A stretch of 6,111 bases of DNA from M55B120 sp964426155 (lineage in GTDB: Bacteria > Actinomycetota > Humimicrobiia > Humimicrobiales > Humimicrobiaceae). A program made the position numbers and the translations under genes. The notes under the pieces are model-generated. The model was not told the origin of the DNA. It made no database searches and saw only the letters and a program-made list of their open reading frames with translations. The stretch lies in contig CAYROY010000106.1 of assembly GCA_964426155.1 (NCBI GenBank), forward strand, positions 1 to 6,111, in the 5' to 3' direction. Below, piece by piece: positions 1 to 4,086 of the stretch. Each line of letters starts with the position of its first letter. The stretch's first letter is position 1.

Positions 1-94
1 TTGTAAGAAATACTGGCTCATCTGTTTCATGTACTATTCTTGAAATCTCAGCAAAATTATTCCTTAAATCCGAAACCGGTCTGATTCTTTTCAT
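1..94 (-). CDS. Phd/YefM-family type II antitoxin, N-terminal fragment (continues beyond left edge)
   Basis: Reading leftwards from the ATG at 94, the 31 visible codons begin MKRIRPVSDLRNNFAEIS and continue with a HETDEPVFLT segment. This is the typical start of Phd/YefM (RelB-like) antitoxins: the 'I-R-P-V-S-D-L-R-N-N-F' strand/helix and the 'PVFLT(KNG)' hairpin belong to the DNA-binding half of the fold. Such antitoxins bind and neutralise a RelE/ParE/Doc-type toxin, usually encoded just downstream, and repress their own operon. The toxin gene would lie outside this window, so the pair is inferred. The start is well supported by an AAGGAG Shine-Dalgarno nine bases upstream (104-109), and by a promoter and palindrome further upstream. 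The C-terminal toxin-binding part is not visible. Confidence 0.85.
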   Translation of the reverse strand, partial: MKRIRPVSDLRNNFAEISRIVHETDEPVFLT

Positions 95-103
95 ATAAAT
101 CAA

Positions 104-109
104 CTCCTT
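104..109 (-). promoter_or_regulatory. Shine-Dalgarno site of the antitoxin gene
   Basis: On the minus strand AAGGAG lies nine bases before the ATG at 94. It is near-consensus with normal spacing and fixes the antitoxin start. Confidence 0.75.
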
Positions 110-125
110 GCTTGATTTATCATAA

Positions 126-141
126 CATTATCATGATTATG
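126..141. promoter_or_regulatory. Palindrome overlapping the antitoxin -10: candidate autorepression operator
   Basis: CATTATCATGATTATG matches its reverse complement at 14 of 16 positions around a perfect ATCATGAT core. A second inverted pair, ATCATAA (119-125) and TTATGAT (137-143), overlaps it. Phd/YefM antitoxins are known to bind short palindromes near their own promoter. Placing the operator here is an inference from position and symmetry. Confidence 0.4.
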
Positions 142-167
142 ATATATAAACAACCATATATATACAA
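139..167 (-). promoter_or_regulatory. Candidate sigma-A promoter of the antitoxin gene
   Basis: On the minus strand TTGTAT (167-162) and TATCAT (144-139) are separated by 17 bases, which would start transcription near 132 and give a leader of about 38 bases. The surroundings are extremely AT-rich, so other hexamer pairs are possible. The call rests on correct spacing, position relative to the gene, and overlap with the palindrome. Confidence 0.45.
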
Positions 168-180
168 AATTATCTCCTGT

Positions 181-564
181 ATTTGATTAATAAATTGGAT
201 TTATATGACATACATACCGGAATGGCTGGGATTTCTGGCCGAAATACGAACTTTCTTTGAAGAAAACCCGCAACCGGATTTCTAAACCCTTAAAAAACAA
301 TTCTATATGGATTTTACAATTGCAGATAAAAATAGAAAAACTATCACTATATTCCCTGATTATTCTATATGCTTTTCCTGTACCTGATCCCAAATGCAGA
401 CGGGGCGGAAAGGGGGTCCGGGTGGAATTCCGCCCCGACCTTCCGCTATTCTTTTTTACCAATCTTTCAGATTGTATTCTGTAAGATGAAATATTATGCT
501 TAAATAAAATTTTAATTGCTCTTTCCTTTCATATACACATAGCAGGAAGAATTGCTATATTTGT
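181..564. other. Intergenic stretch without a convincing gene; patchy composition, possible mobile-element or gene remnant
   Basis: I see no convincing gene here. A 26-codon frame on the plus strand (205-285, starting MTYIPEWLGFLAEIRTFF) has protein-like composition but no Shine-Dalgarno. A longer minus-strand frame (187-462) has low-complexity content over the GC-rich block and looks spurious. The stretch mixes very AT-rich DNA with a GC-rich block at about 400-446, which suggests inserted or decayed material. It also holds a perfect six-base hairpin, CAATCT/AGATTG (460-474), and an ATAGCA/TGCTAT inverted repeat (539-544 and 553-558) just before the promoter at 565. None of these is assigned a function. 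Confidence 0.4.
405..457 (+). terminator. GC-rich hairpin with downstream T-run: possible intrinsic terminator or repeat element
   Basis: GCGGAA (405-410) can pair with TTCCGC (441-446). Inside it, 415-427 folds onto 428-440 with one C/C mismatch and one G-U pair. After five more bases there is a run of six Ts (452-457). An alternative pairing, CGGGGCGGAA (401-410) with TTCCGCCCCG (428-437), is a perfect ten-base inverted repeat. The strength and the T-run suggest a rho-independent terminator on the plus strand. However, no plus-strand gene is seen upstream and the T-run is displaced from the stem, so a structured repeat or the end of a small RNA is equally possible. Confidence 0.35.
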
Positions 565-593
565 TTGACTAATTAGTAAGCAATCAATATACT
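565..593 (+). promoter_or_regulatory. Sigma-A-type promoter upstream of the small membrane protein gene
   Basis: TTGACT (565-570) and TATACT (588-593) are separated by exactly 17 bases, and each hexamer is five of six to consensus. This is the best promoter match in the window. Transcription would start near 600, leaving a leader of about 100 bases before the ATG at 701. The perfect ten-base palindrome ACTAATTAGT (568-577) overlaps the -35 element and could be an operator. A nine-base direct repeat, CAATCAATA (581-589 and 596-604), spans the -10 and start region. A second TATAAT (606-611) lacks a good -35. Confidence 0.6.
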
Positions 594-700
594 AACAATC
601 AATAGTATAATTTAAAGACTATCAAAATTATAATAGTAAAACCATACTATATTGTCAAAGCAAAAATCTAAAATAGGGACGAACATTAAGAAGCATCGCA

Positions 701-931
701 ATGAGGTTGGTATTTCTCATACTTACAGGATCATCTGCAGTTTTTATTTTTTTAAGTATTGTCTCTCTGGCCTGGATTGTGCATAACCTTTATACTGTAT
801 TGTTTGGAGAAAACCCTTATACTGGATGGATCGCAAATGGGACAGTAATTTTATTTCAACTGGCATTTTTGGTCGGTGCCATTGGGAGTATAGTTCTATT
901 AACCAAGAAAGATGTAATTGTTAAAGAATAA
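701..931 (+). CDS. Small hypothetical membrane protein with two predicted transmembrane helices (76 aa)
   Basis: I do not recognise this protein. It has a short basic start (MRL), a first hydrophobic segment at about residues 3-27, a polar loop at about 31-45 containing GENPYTGW, a second hydrophobic segment at about 46-67 with small residues (VGAIGS), and a charged tail (TKKDVIVKE). This suggests two helices in the cytoplasmic membrane with both termini on the cytoplasmic side. No catalytic or metal-binding motif is visible. A stop codon lies in frame 27 bases upstream and ATG 701 is the only reasonable start, but the Shine-Dalgarno is weak (AAGAAG, about eight bases upstream). The gene has its own promoter candidate and no same-strand neighbour close by, so it is probably monocistronic. 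It could be a holin-like, toxin-like or simply structural small membrane protein; nothing here decides between these. Confidence 0.55.
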   Translation: MRLVFLILTGSSAVFIFLSIVSLAWIVHNLYTVLFGENPYTGWIANGTVILFQLAFLVGAIGSIVLLTKKDVIVKE

Positions 932-1003
932 AAATATTGATGATTGATAAATAATCATTGAATTAGGAATATTTTGCTGTAAAAAGCTATAATTTTATTA
1001 TTT

Positions 1004-1024
1004 GAACAAATATTTATTTTGTTC
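1004..1024. repeat. Perfect inverted repeat just downstream of the tRNA gene
   Basis: GAACAAA (1004-1010) and TTTGTTC (1018-1024) form a seven-base stem with a seven-base loop, six bases past the tRNA 3' end on the minus strand. It may mark the end of the tRNA transcript. There is no T-run after it on either strand, so it is not a standard intrinsic terminator and could be a processing or stability hairpin, or chance in AT-rich DNA. Confidence 0.3.
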
Positions 1025-1030
1025 TAAAGA

Positions 1031-1104
1031 TGGCTGGGGAGAGAGGATTCGAACCCCTACTATACGGTCCAGAGCCGCATGTCCTACCCTTAGACGACTC
1101 CCCA
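1031..1104 (-). tRNA. tRNA-Gln, anticodon CUG, 3' CCA encoded
   Basis: The minus-strand 74 bases fold as a complete cloverleaf. The acceptor stem is TGGGGAG/CTCCCCA with discriminator G and encoded CCA. The D arm is GTC-loop-GAC. The anticodon stem TGCGG/CCGTA closes the seven-base loop CTCTGGA, whose middle bases CTG read the glutamine codon CAG. A four-base variable region follows, then a T arm with loop TTCGAAT. The first pair U1-A72 is the one known to mark tRNA-Gln for the GatCAB amidotransferase in bacteria that make Gln-tRNA from mischarged Glu-tRNA. The gene stands alone between two plus-strand genes. A glutamyl-tRNA synthetase gene lies about 1.5 kb away on the same strand. Confidence 0.95.
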
Positions 1105-1149
1105 ATAATGAGCATTAATATGCTACCAGAAAATGTGAAAAGAGGCAAA

Positions 1150-1178
1150 ATATTACTGCTCACTATATACTAATTCAA
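1150..1178 (-). promoter_or_regulatory. Candidate promoter of the tRNA-Gln gene
   Basis: On the minus strand TTGAAT (1178-1173) and TAATAT (1155-1150) are 17 bases apart, about 45 bases upstream of the mature tRNA. A nearer alternative is TTGCCT (1148-1143) with TAGCAT (1125-1120), also 17 apart. Each hexamer is about four of six to consensus, so which pair is used cannot be decided from sequence alone. Confidence 0.35.
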
Positions 1179-1291
1179 ATGAACCCGGATTATTTGTTAT
1201 TTGGGTTGATATTATAAAAAAAAACCAAATCTGTTAAAATAAACTTTAATAGATATTTTTAAGAATACATCATAGATATATCTGCTTGAAT

Positions 1292-1333
1292 ATCAAATAA
1301 GATTTCAAATAGGATATTTTTGAAGGGAGAGAG
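1292..1333 (+). promoter_or_regulatory. Leader of the kinase gene: tandem 12-base repeat and Shine-Dalgarno
   Basis: Two adjacent 12-base units, ATCAAATAAGAT (1292-1303) and TTCAAATAGGAT (1304-1315), differ at two positions and sit just before the ribosome binding site AAGGGAGAG (1323-1331), which fixes the ATG at 1334. Upstream, TGTTAAAAT (1232-1240) resembles an extended -10 element without a well-spaced -35. The repeat could be a regulator site or slippage-generated AT sequence. Only the Shine-Dalgarno is firm. Confidence 0.45.
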
Positions 1334-2575
1334 ATGATAATCGGGATTGGCAACCCAGGAAGCACATCACTAAAGATTAAAATAATAGATATAGGCAGTA
1401 AGAATAAGATAAAAGTTTTAGGTGAAGCCAATATAGATAAGATAAAAACCAGGGGAGAATCAAATTTTACTCACAGGATAATGCAGGAGCCACTAAAAAA
1501 AGAAGTTATCAGAATATCTGGTTTTGATAGGGGAATTAAATATATACTGAAATGGTTTGAAAGAACTGGTGTGATTGGTAGTCTAAAAGATATTGAAGCT
1601 ATGGGTTTTAAGTGTGTTCTTGGTGAGAGAAACGGTGCTAATATTCTTACTCCCAAGGTACTTGAGGAAATGGAAAAGTATCTTTTTGTAGCCCCGGAGC
1701 ATAATAGTTCCTATATGGAAACCATAAGTGTTTTTAGCAAGATTCTTGATGTACCAATGGTAGGTGTATTTGAGCCTTCATTTTATTGGACTATTCCAGA
1801 GTACAGGCGGATATCAGGTCTTCCATGGGAGTGGCAGGAAAAAGCTGGTATAAAAAAGCATGGTTTTAACGGTTCCTCTCATAGATATATGGCAGCTATG
1901 GGTTTTAAGCTCATGGGTACAGAGGATATTAACCTTTTAACGATTCATCTGGGTGGCAGCAGTTCTATAACTGCTATTAAAAAAGGTAAGTCTGCAGACA
2001 CCAGCATGAGTTTTTCACCTAATTCAGGATTACTTCAGAGGTCAAGGACAGGAGATGTGGATGGTACATCACTACTTTACGCTATAAAAAAAATTGGACT
2101 TTCAATAGAACAGGCTCAGGAAGATATTTCAAATAATGCAGGTATTATGAGTATTGCTGGAATAGGCACTGATGATATCATGGAGATCATTAAAGTTGCC
2201 GATGCGGGTAATGAAAGAGCAAAGATGGCAGTAGACCTTTATATAGACAGCATTAGAAAATATATAGGTGCTTTTTCAACTGTACTTGGAAGTATTGATT
2301 GCATAATATTTGGGGGCAGTACGGGTGAAAACAATGCGTTTATAAGGGAGAAGAGTCTTGAGGATATGGATTATATGGGAATAAGGCTTGACCTTGCCAG
2401 AAACAAAGACCTGAATGGACAACTCGGATTGATATCCTCAGATTATTCAGTAATATCCAAGGTAAAAATATTTATAGTACCAACTAATGAAGAAGTTGTG
2501 GTTGCTAATTTTACTAAAAAAGTTGTAGAGAAGGGAAGGGATCTTACGCCTGAAGAAATGGTTTTCAAGCTTTAA
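1334..2575 (+). CDS. Divergent acetokinase-family (acetate/butyrate kinase-like) protein, 413 aa
   Basis: Family members transfer phosphate between ATP and a short-chain carboxylate (acetate, propionate, butyrate), making ATP from acyl phosphates in fermentation. The whole fold is recognisable: GNPGSTSLK at 6-14 (phosphate-binding, butyrate-kinase-like wording), VAPEHN at 119-124, VFEPSF at 145-150, GFNGSSHRY at 177-185, HLGGSSS at 205-211, SRTGDVD at 237-243, FGGSTGENNAFIRE at 326-339 and PTNEE at 383-387. Length fits acetate kinase (about 400). Compared with Methanosarcina AckA, N7, H123, the Arg241 equivalent (R238) and the Glu384 equivalent (E386) are kept. The Arg91, Asp148, His180 and Asn211 positions are K93, E147, N179 and G208 by my hand alignment. 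A different acyl substrate, a non-catalytic role, or weak acetate kinase activity are all possible. No phosphotransacetylase or phosphotransbutyrylase neighbour is seen. The start has a good Shine-Dalgarno. Confidence 0.8.
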   Translation: MIIGIGNPGSTSLKIKIIDIGSKNKIKVLGEANIDKIKTRGESNFTHRIMQEPLKKEVIRISGFDRGIKYILKWFERTGVIGSLKDIEAMGFKCVLGERNGANILTPKVLEEMEKYLFVAPEHNSSYMETISVFSKILDVPMVGVFEPSFYWTIPEYRRISGLPWEWQEKAGIKKHGFNGSSHRYMAAMGFKLMGTEDINLLTIHLGGSSSITAIKKGKSADTSMSFSPNSGLLQRSRTGDVDGTSLLYAIKKIGLSIEQAQEDISNNAGIMSIAGIGTDDIMEIIKVADAGNERAKMAVDLYIDSIRKYIGAFSTVLGSIDCIIFGGSTGENNAFIREKSLEDMDYMGIRLDLARNKDLNGQLGLISSDYSVISKVKIFIVPTNEEVVVANFTKKVVEKGRDLTPEEMVFKL

Positions 2576-2592
2576 AGATCCCGGTAAGATCA
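2576..2592. other. Seventeen-base gap between convergent kinase and gltX stop codons
   Basis: The two genes end tail to tail with no T-run hairpin between them. The only symmetry is GATCTTAC (2540-2547, inside the kinase gene) with GTAAGATC (2584-2591), eight-base arms around a 36-base loop, too loose to call a terminator. Read-through in both directions, giving overlapping 3' ends, is likely. Confidence 0.4.
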
Positions 2593-4086
2593 TTATCTAT
2601 TTTCAATAAGTTCCAGGTATTTATTTATTCTATCTATTGAAGTCTGGTATCCCAGTATCTGCATTGTATGGAAGAGAGGCGGACTTACTTTATTTGCCCA
2701 TAGTGCTATTCTTAGAACCTCCGCAAGCTTTCTAAAACTTATCTCCATTTCCTCCGAAACTTTCCTCAGGGTGTTCTCTATACTGGAATAATCAAAATTA
2801 TCTTTTAGAAGCATTATACTTGATAATATCTTAGAGAGGACAGAAGGTGCATCTATTGACTTTTTATCGAAATATCCAATCATTTCGCTGCTGTATTTTA
2901 TTTCCGTAAAAAATGGCATTACCCAATCCAGGCTTTCATTAATTGTTCTTATCCTCTCCTTTATAAGAGGGGTTATCACCTTTACGGTCTGTTTTATGTC
3001 CAGATTATTTTTCTGAATCCCTTTTTTGTCTATATGCTTTTCTATTACCCCTTTTAAGATTTCTTCCAGTTTTCTGTCTGGAGTTTTTCTGATATAGGTG
3101 GCGTTCATCCACAGAAGTTTTTGATAATCAAACCTGGCCTTTTTTTTATTTATATTCTCCAGTGAAAATCTATCTATAAGTTCTCCTGTAGAAAAAATGG
3201 TAGACCTGTCGTCATAGGACCACCCTAGCAGGGCTATGTAATTTACAATAGCTTCAGGGAGAAAGCCCTCGTTCCTGTATGATTCTACAGAAACAGCACC
3301 GTGCCGTTTGGAGAGTTTCTGGCCGTCACTTCCAAGTATCATCGGCAGATGTGTGAATACCGGTTGTTCCACTCCTAGTGCCCTGTATATTAGTATTTGC
3401 TTGGGAGTATTTGAAAGATGGTCTTCTCCTCTTATTACATCTGTTATTTTCATAAGCATGTCATCTACGGCAGCAGAAAAGTTATAGGTCGGCAGGCCGC
3501 TGGATCTGAGTATGACATAATCTTCAATAGTATCTGAGCTGACAGAAATATTTCCGTAGACACTGTCATTGAATTCAATAATCTCGTTATCAGGTATTAG
3601 CAACCTTACCGCAAAAGGCTGTTTATTTTTAATCTTTTCATCTATCTCTTCTTGTGTGAGAGAGAGGCACCTTCGGTCATATTTAAAAGACCGACCCTTA
3701 TCTTCGGCTGACTTTTTCCTTGCCTGTAATTCCTCCGGACTGCAAAAACACCTGTATGCCTTTTTATTGTCTATAAGTTTTTGTGCATATTTTTTGTATG
3801 TTTCTACCCTCTCTGACTGGCGGTATGGACCATAACTTCCTCCGATGTCAGGGCCTTCATCCCAGCCTATACCGAGCCAGCGAAGCGAATCAAGTATAGG
3901 CCTTACCGCTTCTTCCATATGTCTTGCACGGTCGGTATCCTCGATGCGGATTATAAATCTCCCATTATTTTTTTTCGCATAGAGCCAGTTAAAAAGTGCC
4001 GTTCTGGCACTGCCTATATGCAGGTATCCTGTCGGGCTTGGTGCAAATCTTACTCGTATTTCATTTGTTTTTTCAATATTCATCAT
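2593..4086 (-). CDS. gltX: Glutamyl-tRNA synthetase (GluRS), class I
   Basis: This cytoplasmic enzyme joins glutamate to tRNA-Glu and, in many bacteria without GlnRS, also to tRNA-Gln. The class I Rossmann catalytic domain fills about residues 10-320. It has the HIGH-type signature FAPSPTGYLHIGSART (14-29), the IEDTD motif (48-52), a cysteine group C113-x-C115 with C140 in the place of the zinc-binding insertion, the TYNFSAAVDD glutamate/ATP pocket (200-209), RGEDHL (219-224) and the KMSKS-type loop KLSKRHG (257-263). The remainder, about 321-497, is the helical anticodon-binding domain. The 497-residue length is normal and nothing is broken. The start overlaps the upstream gene's stop as ATGA and has no clear Shine-Dalgarno. 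A second ATG follows immediately (4083), so the start could be one codon later. Whether it is discriminating or not cannot be read reliably by eye. Confidence 0.97.
   Translation of the reverse strand: MMNIEKTNEIRVRFAPSPTGYLHIGSARTALFNWLYAKKNNGRFIIRIEDTDRARHMEEAVRPILDSLRWLGIGWDEGPDIGGSYGPYRQSERVETYKKYAQKLIDNKKAYRCFCSPEELQARKKSAEDKGRSFKYDRRCLSLTQEEIDEKIKNKQPFAVRLLIPDNEIIEFNDSVYGNISVSSDTIEDYVILRSSGLPTYNFSAAVDDMLMKITDVIRGEDHLSNTPKQILIYRALGVEQPVFTHLPMILGSDGQKLSKRHGAVSVESYRNEGFLPEAIVNYIALLGWSYDDRSTIFSTGELIDRFSLENINKKKARFDYQKLLWMNATYIRKTPDRKLEEILKGVIEKHIDKKGIQKNNLDIKQTVKVITPLIKERIRTINESLDWVMPFFTEIKYSSEMIGYFDKKSIDAPSVLSKILSSIMLLKDNFDYSSIENTLRKVSEEMEISFRKLAEVLRIALWANKVSPPLFHTMQILGYQTSIDRINKYLELIENR
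4083..4086 (-). promoter_or_regulatory. ATGA start/stop overlap coupling penicillin-binding protein and gltX
   Basis: The stop TGA of the penicillin-binding protein gene overlaps the ATG of gltX by the four bases ATGA. The 15 bases upstream contain only a weak GGG, so gltX is probably translated by reinitiation after the upstream gene. It follows that the two share a transcript. Confidence 0.7.

Noticed and set aside
187..462. Minus-strand 91-codon frame across the intergenic block
   Set aside because: It has no Shine-Dalgarno, arginine/proline-rich low-complexity content where it crosses the GC hairpin, and no recognisable domain; it is probably spurious.
257..484. Plus-strand 75-codon frame over the same block
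   Set aside because: It overlaps the hairpin and T-run, lacks a ribosome binding site and has no domain-like pattern.
606..611. TATAAT as the main -10 element of the small membrane protein gene
   Set aside because: No acceptable -35 lies 16-18 bases upstream, while TTGACT/TATACT at 565-593 has both hexamers at ideal spacing.
1031..1104. tRNA gene as an integration site (att) for a mobile element
   Set aside because: No second copy of the tRNA 3' end and no integrase gene is visible in the window.
1216..1224. Run of nine As with the AACCC (1182-1186) and GGGTT (1203-1207) inverted repeat as a minus-strand terminator
   Set aside because: On the minus strand the T-run comes before the stem rather than after it, and no minus-strand gene ends here; the five-base stem is also weak.
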